Source: Sulfurospirillum multivorans DSM 12446 (lineage in GTDB: Bacteria; Campylobacterota; Campylobacteria; Campylobacterales; Sulfurospirillaceae). From it: 64,000 bases of DNA. The notes under the pieces are model-generated. The model saw nothing but the letters and a program-made list of their open reading frames with translations, ran no database searches and had not been told where the DNA came from. Positions 44,693 to 53,213 of this stretch are shown in pieces. The stretch lies in assembly GCF_000568815.1 (NCBI RefSeq), contig NZ_CP007201.1, positions 1,641,654-1,705,653 on the forward strand. The letters are read 5' to 3'. Both the position numbers and the translations under genes were made by a program. The number at the start of each line of letters is the position of its first letter. The stretch's first letter is position 1.

Positions 44693-45277
44693 TTATGAGA
44701 AGGATATAGTTTTTGCTCTGTGTAGTTGCATCAAAAATTGTATGCACGCATTGTCAATTTTATTGGTTTGTTCATTGGGGTATGGGGTTAGTTGGACCAA
44801 AGTAAAATTTTCATCAGTAATATTCATTTTCAGTGACGAAAAAGTTTCTCGTAGTTGTGATGGAAAAGGATATTGTTTCATTTCTTCTAAAATAGACAAC
44901 ATCTGACTTATTTTCTTAAAAGAGAAATTAATTCTAGTTAAATCATTTTGAACAGGCGAATCGGTCTGGCTATTTTTTTTATCAATAAAACTTTTAGTGT
45001 ATGAATATAGTAATTCATATTCTGATTCAATTTTTCCAAGCAAAGAATCTAAAACACCTACATCATGGTTATTCTTTTCTATTGAATGGCTAATAAAATA
45101 TGCAGCTCCACCGCCTACACAAACAATAAAAACCAAGCTAAAATAATCAGTTATTTTTGCATCCCAAAATGCTTTTTCAATGAATGGGAAAACTAAGGCA
45201 AGTCCACCAGCGAGAAAGCCGATTGAAAAAAATATAACACATAACAAGAAAATCAGAATGAACTGTTTGATAGTCAC
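44693..45277 (-). CDS. hypothetical two-helix membrane protein of a three-gene cassette
   Basis: A 194-residue protein with two N-terminal membrane helices (FILIFLLCVIFFSIGFLAGGLALVF and YFSLVFIVCVGGGAAYFI) and a cytosolic helical tail. Family not recognised. It overlaps the STAS-like gene by 4 bases and is the last gene of a cassette that runs against the tra operon, with GHKL and STAS-like partners upstream. Confidence 0.55.
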   Translation of the reverse strand: MTIKQFILIFLLCVIFFSIGFLAGGLALVFPFIEKAFWDAKITDYFSLVFIVCVGGGAAYFISHSIEKNNHDVGVLDSLLGKIESEYELLYSYTKSFIDKKNSQTDSPVQNDLTRINFSFKKISQMLSILEEMKQYPFPSQLRETFSSLKMNITDENFTLVQLTPYPNEQTNKIDNACIQFLMQLHRAKTISFS

Positions 45278-45606
45278 TTGCTATATCTTGCTTCTAAAAT
45301 ATATTGTTTTATTTCATCTATGCAAGCAGGCTCTTCGTCAGATATAAAAATAAATCGATTGAAAATCTCTTCATTAGTATATTTGTCACCAAATTTTCTA
45401 ACCAATCCACCAAAAGATTCTTCTAAAAAGGATGTGGCGTATCCCATTGTACCATCAAGGACAATAGTGATCTTAGATTTGTCACCAGTAACAAATAATG
45501 GCTCTAAATATTTTTCACGAAAATCTTCACCTGAAAACGCACCATCTTTTTTATATCGAGCACCAGGTGTTATAGTATATTCTTCTGCAATGTTAATTTG
45601 TTTCAT
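45274..45606 (-). CDS. STAS-like protein (DUF4325)
   Basis: About 110 residues from the ATG at 45606, which follows GGAG; an upstream frame to 45654 lies mostly within the preceding gene. The order NIAEEYTITPGARYKKDGAFSGEDFREKYLEPLF, ITIVLDGTMGYATSFLEESFGGLVRKFG is the DUF4325 pattern (GpR, SGexFR, ldG...SFleExFG). DUF4325 proteins are STAS-like and usually pair with ATP-binding GHKL proteins, as here. It overlaps the upstream gene by 14 bases and the downstream one by 4. Confidence 0.75.
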   Translation of the reverse strand: MKQINIAEEYTITPGARYKKDGAFSGEDFREKYLEPLFVTGDKSKITIVLDGTMGYATSFLEESFGGLVRKFGDKYTNEEIFNRFIFISDEEPACIDEIKQYILEARYSK

Positions 45607-46624
45607 TTTTTTCTCCACCCTGTATAAAGTCCCATGAAATAAGGGTTCCATCAAAAGAATGTTTTAACTTAATTCTTTGGTTATTTTTTGCATCTAAGAA
45701 TGCTTTATTGGATATTATAACTAAATTGTCTGTATATCCACTTTTAAATGATGCATAAATTGATGGCAGACCTTTACCGCGTTGAATTAGTTCTGTTTGA
45801 CTTCTATTGTTGTGTGTTTCCGCATTTAATACAGACTCTAATATACTAATATGAGAAATTAAACCAAGCTTTTCAAAATTCTTTTTCTTTACTGTTGAAA
45901 TAATACCATGACCACTATCCAAAAATGAAAAAGACACTTTATTACTTTCTTCATCGTATAGAGCCATTAAATACCATTTTTTAACTTTTTCATTTTTTTC
46001 GTAAGCATGATTATTTGTGTTTGACATAGCCTCAATAATATTTCTATATGAACGCCTAGAACTATATGAAGGAGCCTCATTTAAGCTATTTAATGCAAAT
46101 GTGATAATATCTCCTGCAAGTGTGGCATTAGTATCTGTCCCTGTTTCTATTTTCAAAATGGCTTTATGTTTGATTTGGTCATAAGGATTTTTGGTTTTAA
46201 ATACCTTTTCTAAGAAACCTGAGTGGAATAAAAGAATTTTTGATTTTTCATCTTTTGGAAAATTACCATTAAGTTTAAAGTTGGGGTATATTTCTTTTAG
46301 ATTATCAAAAAATAGAAGCATATAAATGATTGCATCTGTCGTAACTAGCGTAACTCTTTCCATATCAATAAAGAGGTTACAATTTTCATTCATATTACGC
46401 TTTATGTCTTTAAAGAAATTTAGCATCTCTATTTGGTTATTTATTATGCTAAAAATAGTTGGCGCATCAATAGAAAAAGGAGTATCACCTGGTTGTATTG
46501 CACCATTGTACTGCGTATGTTTATGAGACATAAAATAACGCGGATATTGTTTGCGCTTTAATTGATACTCATGTCTTTTTTTAAGAAAATGTTTGTATTT
46601 TGCTGAAGAATGAATTTTTTTCAT
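45593..46624 (-). CDS. GHKL (histidine-kinase-fold) ATPase
   Basis: A 343-residue protein. The last 170 residues form a Bergerat ATP-binding fold: N box IIEAMSNTNNHAYE, G1 box SFLDSGHGI and G2 box QRGKGLPSIYASFKSG. The N-terminal 170 residues are STAS- or kinase-like in part (CNLFIDMERVTLVTTDAIIYMLLFFDNLKE, IKLNGNFPKDEKSKILLFHSGFL), with no histidine kinase H box. It begins a minus-strand operon with DUF4325 and a membrane protein. A -10 TATAAT stands at 46675-46680 on the minus strand. Confidence 0.8.
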   Translation of the reverse strand: MKKIHSSAKYKHFLKKRHEYQLKRKQYPRYFMSHKHTQYNGAIQPGDTPFSIDAPTIFSIINNQIEMLNFFKDIKRNMNENCNLFIDMERVTLVTTDAIIYMLLFFDNLKEIYPNFKLNGNFPKDEKSKILLFHSGFLEKVFKTKNPYDQIKHKAILKIETGTDTNATLAGDIITFALNSLNEAPSYSSRRSYRNIIEAMSNTNNHAYEKNEKVKKWYLMALYDEESNKVSFSFLDSGHGIISTVKKKNFEKLGLISHISILESVLNAETHNNRSQTELIQRGKGLPSIYASFKSGYTDNLVIISNKAFLDAKNNQRIKLKHSFDGTLISWDFIQGGEKNETN

Positions 46625-46891
46625 TAATAGCGTTTCAAGTTTAGATCAATTTGTTGCAATATGTCCTCATTAATATTATATTGACTTATTATCCTACATT
46701 GTTTATGAAAAGTAAGTAAAATAAAGGAAGAAAGCCATTGCTACTGTATTCATACTTTATTTAGAACTACAATTTTAACTTAGCCTAATTTAATTACATT
46801 TCGATTTGAAATATAACCTTTACCAGATAAAAAATTCTTCTACAATGCCATTTTAACATACCACAAAAACTTTATATAACAGGGCACCACA
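46625..46891. promoter_or_regulatory. divergent AT-rich promoter region between GHKL cassette and Y-polymerase
   Basis: A 267-base gap with no gene that I can support. A TATAAT (46675-46680, minus strand) is placed for the GHKL gene, and TACAAT (46841-46846) stands about 46 bases before the polymerase start, with TTTACC (46819-46824) as a weak -35. Confidence 0.45.
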
Positions 46892-48187
46892 GTGATTATT
46901 CATTTAGATTTAGATTGTTTTTTTGTCTCGGCTGAGCGCACAAGAATCCCTGAACTGAGAGGCAAACCCGTGGTCGTTTGCAAAAGTGGCGATACTAAAA
47001 TCTTTTCCGCGCAAGACACCGAAAGCGTTATAACTGAATCAGTTGGTGGATTTAACGGTCTCATGCAACATAAAAAGGACTTCAAAAAATTTGATAAAGA
47101 CGAATGGAAAAAAGAGTTTGTAGATGATCGTGGCCGCGTACACGGCATTGTAATTGCTAAAAGCTATGAAGCAAAGAACTTTGGCATCAAAACAGGTACC
47201 CTCCTTCGAGACGCGTTACATCTGTGTCATGGAGTTTTAGTCATACCAAGTGACCATCTTTTTTATCAACTTCTTTCTGCCAAACTCAAGCATTTTCTTC
47301 AAACAAAAATCCCTCTACTAGAGCAATACAGTATTGATGAATTTTGGGGAGATCTTAAAGGTTGGATACCAGAGGAAGAGACTTATGCTTTTATGGAAAT
47401 GCTCCAAAGGGAGATTTTAGAAAAATTTGGTCTTCCAATATCTATTGGGGCATCAAGCTCTAAGTGGATTGCAAAGCTTGCAACTGATTTTAATAAGCCT
47501 TTTGGATTGACGTTTGTCCCAAAAGATGAAATCATCGCATTCGTATCTCCTTTGCCAATTTCGGACTTTCCTGGCATTGGAAAAAGCCTTCAGCAACGTT
47601 GTGAGAGCTATAAAATAAGAACACTTGGCGATTTGATAGTCTTTAGGAGAATAATTGAAAATTGGGGTACTATTGGGAAGGACTTGATTGCTAAAGTTAC
47701 AGGAGAAGATAAAGAACCGGTCATCGCATATCATGATCGCAAATCAATCGGAATTTCACGAAATTTTGAGCTAATATATGACAGAGATGAGATCAAAAGA
47801 CGCGCTGTCATTCTTGCGAGGCATCTATCGCATACAATCTCCAAACTTAATCTACACCCAACAACCTATTATTTCAAAATTCGTTATGAAGGCGGTGTAA
47901 AATCGCAAGCGTCTAAAACGATTGATCGCTTGTTCACGGAAAGCTTCTATCGAGAGTTAACCCTACAGTCATTCAAAGAGTTGGATGTTCACCCTCACTA
48001 TGGTATTCATCATCTTGCTTTACATGTAAGCAATTTTATAACAAAATCTCAAAATAAGACATTTTCTCTTTTACATGTAGAAGAGGATAAAAGAGCACAG
48101 CAGCTGAACGAAAAACTTACAAAACTAAGAGACAAATATGGTGTTGATATTGTGCGAAGCGGGATTGAAAAAAATATAATGATTTAA
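46892..48187 (+). CDS. Y-family DNA polymerase (DinB/UmuC-like)
   Basis: A 431-residue translesion polymerase. Catalytic residues are in HLDLDCFFVSAE (the first Asp pair) and YSIDEFWGDL (Asp-Glu), with FPGIGKSLQQRCES for the helix-hairpin region. Between VVCKSGDTKIFS and GIVIAKSYEAKNFGIKTGT is an insert of about 45 residues (AQDTESVITES..HKKDFKKFDKDEWKK) that ordinary DinB proteins lack. Start is GTG 46892 with AGGG before it. Such polymerases are common cargo on plasmids and ICEs. No UmuD-like gene or LexA box is visible. Confidence 0.9.
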   Translation: MIIHLDLDCFFVSAERTRIPELRGKPVVVCKSGDTKIFSAQDTESVITESVGGFNGLMQHKKDFKKFDKDEWKKEFVDDRGRVHGIVIAKSYEAKNFGIKTGTLLRDALHLCHGVLVIPSDHLFYQLLSAKLKHFLQTKIPLLEQYSIDEFWGDLKGWIPEEETYAFMEMLQREILEKFGLPISIGASSSKWIAKLATDFNKPFGLTFVPKDEIIAFVSPLPISDFPGIGKSLQQRCESYKIRTLGDLIVFRRIIENWGTIGKDLIAKVTGEDKEPVIAYHDRKSIGISRNFELIYDRDEIKRRAVILARHLSHTISKLNLHPTTYYFKIRYEGGVKSQASKTIDRLFTESFYRELTLQSFKELDVHPHYGIHHLALHVSNFITKSQNKTFSLLHVEEDKRAQQLNEKLTKLRDKYGVDIVRSGIEKNIMI

Positions 48188-48198
48188 GAACAATTAGC

Positions 48199-48216
48199 AC
48201 TCCTCTTTCGAGGAGT
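48199..48216. terminator. short hairpin between convergent genes
   Basis: ACTCCTC (48199-48205) and GAGGAGT (48210-48216) pair around a TTTC loop, between the polymerase and the convergent secreted-protein gene. Long T runs are absent, so activity is uncertain. Confidence 0.45.
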
Positions 48217-48226
48217 ACCTAGAAAA

Positions 48227-48700
48227 TTATTCAAAGGAGATTAAAACAGCAGTACCAGGTTTAACGCTCAGATACCCTAATTTTGCATTTTCATACTCTT
48301 CTTGGACTTTTTTCGTAATAAGCTCAGGCTTACTCTTAAGTGATTCAAAAAACTTCAAAGCATCTTCACTCACATGGTGTTCTGCCCTAATCCCTTCTTT
48401 GCAGTCTAAATCGTAAACTCTTGCTTTTTGAGACAGTTCGACGTTATTGCATTTGGTTTTAAAAACGTCTGCTATAACTCTTGAATGTGCAAAATCTGCT
48501 GAAGATTTTGCTAAAGCTATGCAATCTTGACCTTCTTTGTCGAAAGCAAAGAGCAGCGGCTGATCATCACTGTTTGTATTAGTCGCATTCAAGCCTGTCA
48601 CGGATACTGCTTGAATGGCTGAATCGTTACAGCTAGTTTTTGCGTTAATATGCAACGCGCCGATAAGAAGACACATAAAAATAAAACAAAGTTTGAACAT
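48227..48700 (-). CDS. hypothetical exported protein
   Basis: About 157 residues from ATG 48700, which follows AAAGGA; a start at 48715 would hide this site. A signal peptide (FKLCFIFMCLLIGALHINA) is followed by a mature part with four or more cysteines (KTSCNDSA, DKEGQDCIA, VFKTKCNNVE, YDLDCKEG). Family not recognised. It is the last gene of the parR-parM transcription unit, 25 bases downstream of the small membrane protein. Confidence 0.6.
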   Translation of the reverse strand: MFKLCFIFMCLLIGALHINAKTSCNDSAIQAVSVTGLNATNTNSDDQPLLFAFDKEGQDCIALAKSSADFAHSRVIADVFKTKCNNVELSQKARVYDLDCKEGIRAEHHVSEDALKFFESLKSKPELITKKVQEEYENAKLGYLSVKPGTAVLISFE

Positions 48701-48725
48701 AGTTGATCCTTTCAATAGTGCAAAA

Positions 48726-48878
48726 TCATTTAATGAAGAATAAAAACAAAATGAATACTAAAAAAGCTGAAAATGAGACCAATATACGCGTTTTTTTCTG
48801 TTTCTTTGCATACTGGTCCTTGGCTTGGTTTAGTCCAATAAGATTGAACGTATTTAAACGATTTCCTCGATCTAGCAT
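48726..48878 (-). CDS. small single-helix membrane protein
   Basis: A 50-residue open frame. The first 32 residues are polar (MLDRGNRLNTFNLIGLNQAK and KKQKKTR), the last 18 a hydrophobic helix (LVSFSAFLVFILFLFFI) at the C terminus, so tail-anchored topology is likely. A strong AGAGGT site stands seven bases before the ATG. It lies between the 102-residue gene (12-base gap) and the exported-protein gene, in the same direction. Function unknown. Confidence 0.55.
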   Translation of the reverse strand: MLDRGNRLNTFNLIGLNQAKDQYAKKQKKTRILVSFSAFLVFILFLFFIK

Positions 48879-48890
48879 AGCTTACCTCTT

Positions 48891-49199
48891 TTATGCGGCT
48901 AACATAAAATTCTTTTTATACTCAAACGAACGCTTTTGACCATTTGAGTAGTAATTGAGTTTTTGTTGCACATTTGTTTTAACGGTGACGAACACCAAAT
49001 TGTTACGATTATCTTTTTTGAAAATATACAGAGTATCAACATAATTTACAAGTTTTTGGTTTAAATCATCAACCATAATCATTCCACGTTCAAGAACTTT
49101 TTTCAAAAAATCAGTCGCTTTGTCAATGGTTTTAACTTGAGCTTTTGTCTGGACACGTTTATATAATCGTTGATATCCGTGTTTTGTTAATATTAGCAT
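48891..49199 (-). CDS. small hypothetical protein, DUF4258-like
   Basis: A 102-residue basic protein: KHGYQRLYKRVQTK at the start, then a helix and strands (VNYVDTLYIFKKDNRNNLVFVTVKTNV). The order H-x2-R-x3-R then a central Gly/Asp and a VTV strand recalls DUF4258 and related small RelE/BrnT-like proteins, but without certainty. It is 30 bases after parM in the same direction. Confidence 0.5.
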   Translation of the reverse strand: MLILTKHGYQRLYKRVQTKAQVKTIDKATDFLKKVLERGMIMVDDLNQKLVNYVDTLYIFKKDNRNNLVFVTVKTNVQQKLNYYSNGQKRSFEYKKNFMLAA

Positions 49200-49229
49200 G
49201 AATCACCGCCAAAAATAAGATTTATTTCA

Positions 49230-50147
49230 TTATGAAATTTTTGGTGAAAATTTCGCATCACCAAATCCAAGATCTAAAAGATCATACTCATCACCAGCAA
49301 CCTCTGCCATACCCAAAAGTGTCAAGAATTCACCGCCCGTTTCTGGAACATAAAATGGCTTTGTTGTTTCAACGATTTCTTTTTTGATGTAATATGACAA
49401 ACCGCCAACGAAAGTAAACTGATCGAAGCTCACGTTCTTTTTGCGAAGATCATTTGTAATGCGCGTAATAAGCTTGGTAACAAAAGCCTCAACAGCTCGT
49501 TTTTTTTCGTTAGTAATGTCAAAACTTGTAAATCCTGCATCAAATCGCTCTTCAAGAAAAGCTTTTTTTAACATTTGAGGGTTGGAGGTTGTTTCTGCGT
49601 ACTTCACCATTAGTTCTTTTCTAAAGAAATCGGTGAGAAGGTTGTTAACTCCAATCTCATTGTAATAAGTCTCAGTGTACAGACCTGTTCCATCTGGTTG
49701 AACGACAGATGAGTTTACAGTGTTAAAGCCACCATCAATGATTAACATATTCCCATTGCTTACATCAACTTTTTTTGCATTCACAAGGTAATTTAAAGCA
49801 ACAACCCCTTGAGGAAAAACCTTTACGTCTGCAAGGTCCGTAATTTCTGTTTTAATTGAATTAATCATCTGTCCAACCAATCCACCATCATCTCTCATTT
49901 GTGAAGTGTAATAGGTTTCGGCAGGAATTGAGATTGCAATTTTTCTGTTTTTTGTATCAGGGAAAATGTGTCTAATGTACAATGGAGCATAGTTGATCAA
50001 GTCTTTCATATCAAATAAGAACTCAATATTTGTTCCAGTTGTTTTTCCAATTGCCCATGACACCCCTTGATATACAATCCCTGTTTTTGCTTCGTCACCT
50101 AGTAACCTAGAACGTGTACTGGCAATTTTTGAACATTCTCTTCGCAT
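49230..50147 (-). CDS. actin-like ParM-family partition ATPase, N-terminally short
   Basis: A 305-residue protein. Actin-fold blocks include MLIIDGGFNTVNSSVV (phosphate 2), FVGGLSYY (adenosine loop) and the C-terminal GEFLTLLGMAEVAG. The usual first phosphate loop (DxGxxxxK) at the N terminus is missing: the visible start is MRRECSKIASTRSRLLGDE, corresponding to about residue 30 of ParM. An in-frame stop lies upstream and an AAAAGGAG site stands right before the ATG, so the start looks real. It follows a ParR-like gene. Plasmid partition needs ATP-driven filaments, which this protein may only partly support. Confidence 0.72.
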   Translation of the reverse strand: MRRECSKIASTRSRLLGDEAKTGIVYQGVSWAIGKTTGTNIEFLFDMKDLINYAPLYIRHIFPDTKNRKIAISIPAETYYTSQMRDDGGLVGQMINSIKTEITDLADVKVFPQGVVALNYLVNAKKVDVSNGNMLIIDGGFNTVNSSVVQPDGTGLYTETYYNEIGVNNLLTDFFRKELMVKYAETTSNPQMLKKAFLEERFDAGFTSFDITNEKKRAVEAFVTKLITRITNDLRKKNVSFDQFTFVGGLSYYIKKEIVETTKPFYVPETGGEFLTLLGMAEVAGDEYDLLDLGFGDAKFSPKIS

Positions 50148-50159
50148 AAAAAACTCCTT

Positions 50160-50453
50160 TTATAATTTGACTTTAAAATCATTTTTAGATTCATCTTTGG
50201 AATCAACAATTGGTTCATTGGCAGCTACTTCAGGTTTTAACGATTCTGTAATCGATTCATGGTTGGGATTCCACGCAATCATGAAGTCATCAATATCGTC
50301 TTTAGTAAATAAAGGCGATAAAACTTCTCTAGCAATTCCAGATGAAATTGTTTTGGCAACAAGTACACTGACAACAATCCCCTTTTTTTTTAACGGAATC
50401 TTTTCAAGAAATTCGCCGGCTATACCAGTTAAATCAATATTAACTCTAGCCAT
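50160..50453 (-). CDS. ParR-like RHH DNA-binding protein
   Basis: A 97-residue protein. The first 35 residues (ARVNIDLTGIAGEFLEKIPLKKKGIVVSVLVAKTI) look like a ribbon-helix-helix: a strand ARVNIDL and two helices, as in ParR. The acidic C-terminal tail could bind ParM. It is directly upstream of the ParM-like gene (13 bases), the reverse of the R1 parMR order. A very good minus-strand promoter precedes it. Confidence 0.55.
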   Translation of the reverse strand: MARVNIDLTGIAGEFLEKIPLKKKGIVVSVLVAKTISSGIAREVLSPLFTKDDIDDFMIAWNPNHESITESLKPEVAANEPIVDSKDESKNDFKVKL

Positions 50454-50788
50454 TTTTACTCCTTAGTGATTAGATAATAAAATATTACATTTATATTATA
50501 ATTATGTCAATATGTAAATTTGTAATTTAGATATTTTTTATATTACTAACGTCGCAATGAGTTACATAAGTGTTTATTCAAACGTTTTACAGTGCAAAAG
50601 TAGCATGTACGTTATTATAGGGTTTATAGCAACAATACAAAGTCATCTTATAACGTTTACACAGAATAATTAGCAACTCATAATATAAAATAGAAACAAA
50701 TTAGTTTTTTCATAAATATTGATTTTAATCCCCTATTGTAGTATTATAATAAACGTGATTTTTTAATAAATCGATAAAGGTTTAAAAT
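50454..50788. other. 335-base AT-rich divergent intergenic region, candidate centromere
   Basis: This gap separates the parR-like gene and traF. It contains the minus-strand promoter above and a plus-strand -10 TATAAT (50745-50750). AACGTTTTACAG (about 50580) and AACGTTTACACAG (about 50653) are two imperfect, AACGTT-containing repeats, partly like the iteron GTAACGTTAC. A ParR-binding parC site would be expected here, but I cannot delimit one. No gene is visible. Confidence 0.45.
50482..50510 (-). promoter_or_regulatory. promoter of the parR-parM operon
   Basis: On the minus strand TTGACA (50510-50505) is followed after 17 bases by TAATAT (50487-50482), close to consensus, and then by a GGAG site before the ParR-like ATG at 50453. 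Confidence 0.75.
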
Positions 50789-51922
50789 ATGAATAAAAAT
50801 ATTATAAATTCGCTACTTGCATTGAGCATCGCAAGCATCTTCCCACTTTCTGTTCTAGCAGATGATCAAAACAAAACAGATGATGGGTACCACGATTATA
50901 AAAAAGGTTGGAATCTATACTTCGATACAAAGAAGATAACATCCGAAGAATCGCAAGAAGAGCTAAAGAAGGAACCACTTTCTAAAAAAATTGAACTAGA
51001 TATCTTGCAAAAAATTCTTGATGAGAACCGAAAGCAAACCAAAATTCAAGAGAAGATACTTTCTCTTCTTGAAGATGAACTCGATCCAAAACCAAAAGAA
51101 GTTGTCGTAAATGGCAAAAAGTGTATTGCAAACTCTAGTGCTGATTGCTTTGTGTATCCAATGATCGCTGAGGCTAAAGGAGTACCGGTCATGGCAGAAT
51201 TTCTAAAAGACCCTTATGATCTAAAAAAAGCGGGTGAGTATTTACGATGGCAAGCTAGTCTATTTACCCATGCTATAAATATTGGTAATGGCTTAGAATT
51301 CGCATACGCACAATGGGGCGAAAAGGTTTACCCAATAGGTGCACAAACTCCAGCATATAGCTCACTCGATGGTGCATATGAAGCAAAAATCTTACCTCAA
51401 GCTGAAAAAGAACTCATCTTAAGCAAAAAAGATACCCTCTCCTTTTCTATCTTCATTGGGAAAAACTTCAATATGGATATTTTTAGCGCAAAAAGCATTA
51501 TGGATGTCATCGCTGAATATGGTCAGATGGATATAGAAATAATCTATTTTGATCAAAAAAGTAAAGATGTTTTCGAGGGTGCAATATCCAGTGTTTATGA
51601 CATCAAAAAACTCAAATATTGGAATCTTGTAAAAAAGCAAGTTGATCCAAAAAAATTTGATGCATTCAATATCTTCACGTCTCCCTCATTCGTTGCAAAG
51701 ATCAAAGGTAAAGATAAGAATGAAGCTCAAACTATATTGAATGGGAAAATCGACACAACTTCTTTTAGAAGCAGGACCATCTCATTTATGGAACTCAAGA
51801 AATTGATTGATTATTCAACATTTAGTGAGAGCAAAGCATGGCAAAACGATACCGCAAAACAATATGTTAATGACTACTATAAAAGCACTCAAAACGCCGA
51901 TATTAAAGGAATTCGCAAATGA
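50789..51922 (+). CDS. traF: TraF-family conjugation protein
   Basis: A 377-residue periplasmic protein with signal peptide (cleaved near residue 24, VLA-D). Blocks HDYKKGWNLYFDTKK and AGEYLRWQASLFTHAINIGNGLEFAYAQWGEKV match TraF of F-type systems; the C-terminal half is thioredoxin-like in strand order but has no CxxC. TraF supports pilus assembly in the periplasm. It begins the second tra operon (traF to traN), driven by the -10 at 50745. Confidence 0.8.
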   Translation: MNKNIINSLLALSIASIFPLSVLADDQNKTDDGYHDYKKGWNLYFDTKKITSEESQEELKKEPLSKKIELDILQKILDENRKQTKIQEKILSLLEDELDPKPKEVVVNGKKCIANSSADCFVYPMIAEAKGVPVMAEFLKDPYDLKKAGEYLRWQASLFTHAINIGNGLEFAYAQWGEKVYPIGAQTPAYSSLDGAYEAKILPQAEKELILSKKDTLSFSIFIGKNFNMDIFSAKSIMDVIAEYGQMDIEIIYFDQKSKDVFEGAISSVYDIKKLKYWNLVKKQVDPKKFDAFNIFTSPSFVAKIKGKDKNEAQTILNGKIDTTSFRSRTISFMELKKLIDYSTFSESKAWQNDTAKQYVNDYYKSTQNADIKGIRK

Positions 51923-52674
51923 AAAAAATTATTGCACTATCACTTATTTGTTCAATTAGTTTGTTCGCAACTGCTCAAGCTTTTGGTCAAAAATCTTCAT
52001 CTCAAATACTTGCTCCAACAATTCAAAGTGAAGCAGATGTTGAGCAGAAAAAAATTTCAACCAAGCAAGAGTTTTCAGCATTCATTTCTACACTAGAAAC
52101 AGCCTATAAACTTGGTGACAAGTCAAAAGGCTACCTTCTAGGTGGCATTTATTCACAAGAGCATCGCATGGAAGACGGAGTGATTCCCACTAATCTTCCT
52201 TTAGCGCTGAAATATTTTCAAGAAACACTTGACGCTGGATATGGTCTTGCCGCGTGGCATATTGTTATACTTGAGCTCCTACCTCAGAAAGAATATTTTA
52301 AAGCACTAGAGTTGTTAGAAAAAGGATTGAATGCGAAATTTACAGACAAAAATGCCAAAGTATCGTTGATTCTAACCTTTGGCACAATTGTCTTAGAAAA
52401 CCTCAATGAAAATCAAAATTTAATACGAAAAGCTAGAGACCTTATTTATCCATACGCAGTGCAAAACAACCTTGCTTCACTAGATTATGTTCTTGCAAAC
52501 CTTCTTAACCTTAACGATGAAGTTGAAGAAGCTAATAAATTCTTGAACTCCGCATGCAACAATCCCAATGCACCAAGAGATATTCAAAATGCTTGCTTAG
52601 GAGGAGATCAGATCGTAACGAGTGATAACTCAGGGCAAATTATACAAAGAGAGTTATCACAATGTGGGCAGTAG
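51919..52674 (+). CDS. Sel1/TPR-like periplasmic protein
   Basis: A 251-residue protein with a signal peptide (MKKIIALSLICSISLFATAQA). Helical repeats are visible from about residue 60: GYLLGGIYSQEHRMEDGVIPTNLPLALKYFQETLDAGYGLAAWH and KALELLEKGLNAKFTDKNAK, in Sel1-like style. These fold into solenoids that hold other proteins. It overlaps traF by 4 bases and the transglycosylase gene by 13. A role in T4SS assembly is inferred from position. Confidence 0.65.
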   Translation: MKKIIALSLICSISLFATAQAFGQKSSSQILAPTIQSEADVEQKKISTKQEFSAFISTLETAYKLGDKSKGYLLGGIYSQEHRMEDGVIPTNLPLALKYFQETLDAGYGLAAWHIVILELLPQKEYFKALELLEKGLNAKFTDKNAKVSLILTFGTIVLENLNENQNLIRKARDLIYPYAVQNNLASLDYVLANLLNLNDEVEEANKFLNSACNNPNAPRDIQNACLGGDQIVTSDNSGQIIQRELSQCGQ

Positions 52675-53213
52675 ATAAAATTTTATTGTCAATGCTATTA
52701 CTTAGTTCCACTAGCTTTGCATATCAGGACATTATTGAAGAAACGACTAATTCTCTTTGTTCTGTCCCCGTTGAGATTATCGAAGTCATTGCAAAAGTGG
52801 AACGGCATGCAAAAAGACCCGTTGGGTATCAATATATCATCGCATTTAATAAGCAAGAAGAAGCGAATACTGTCAAAACAGCAATCGGGAAAGACCTATT
52901 CTTAGATTGGCGCACCATTGATTGTAAAAACACAAGATTATGCACAAAACTTCTCTCCTATATAGTCAAAGATTTTAACATCGACAACATGGATCTAGGG
53001 GCCTTCCAGATTAATTATCACCATCACAAAATGCCATTAGATGACTATTTCTCATTTGAAAAAAGCTATCTCAAAGCTTGTAATTATCTTGAAACGCTTA
53101 TAGCCAATTACGGCTATTCATGGCAATCAATAGCCAAATACAATCATAAAGATCCAAAAGTTAATTACGCGTATCTACAAAAAATATCAACCATTCTAGG
53201 GAGCAACCAATGA
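52662..53213 (+). CDS. VirB1-like lytic transglycosylase
   Basis: A 183-residue protein with a signal peptide ending near residue 20. The lysozyme-like fold shows the catalytic Glu47 in IAKVERHA and the GAFQINYHHH block of SLT enzymes (usual GLMQI). It opens peptidoglycan locally for the T4SS channel. It overlaps both neighbours by a few bases, as usual in the operon. The C-terminal NYGYSWQSIAKYNHKDPKVNYAYLQKI matches the SLT end pattern of Y-x-A-K-I. Confidence 0.8.
   Translation: MWAVDKILLSMLLLSSTSFAYQDIIEETTNSLCSVPVEIIEVIAKVERHAKRPVGYQYIIAFNKQEEANTVKTAIGKDLFLDWRTIDCKNTRLCTKLLSYIVKDFNIDNMDLGAFQINYHHHKMPLDDYFSFEKSYLKACNYLETLIANYGYSWQSIAKYNHKDPKVNYAYLQKISTILGSNQ

Noticed and set aside
45278..45637. 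Plus-strand frame of 119 residues across the STAS-like gene
   Set aside because: Antisense shadow of the DUF4325 gene, which has clear family motifs.
48703..48939. Plus-strand frame of 78 residues
   Set aside because: It overlaps in antisense the better supported 50-residue minus-strand gene, which has a proper ribosome-binding site and operon context.
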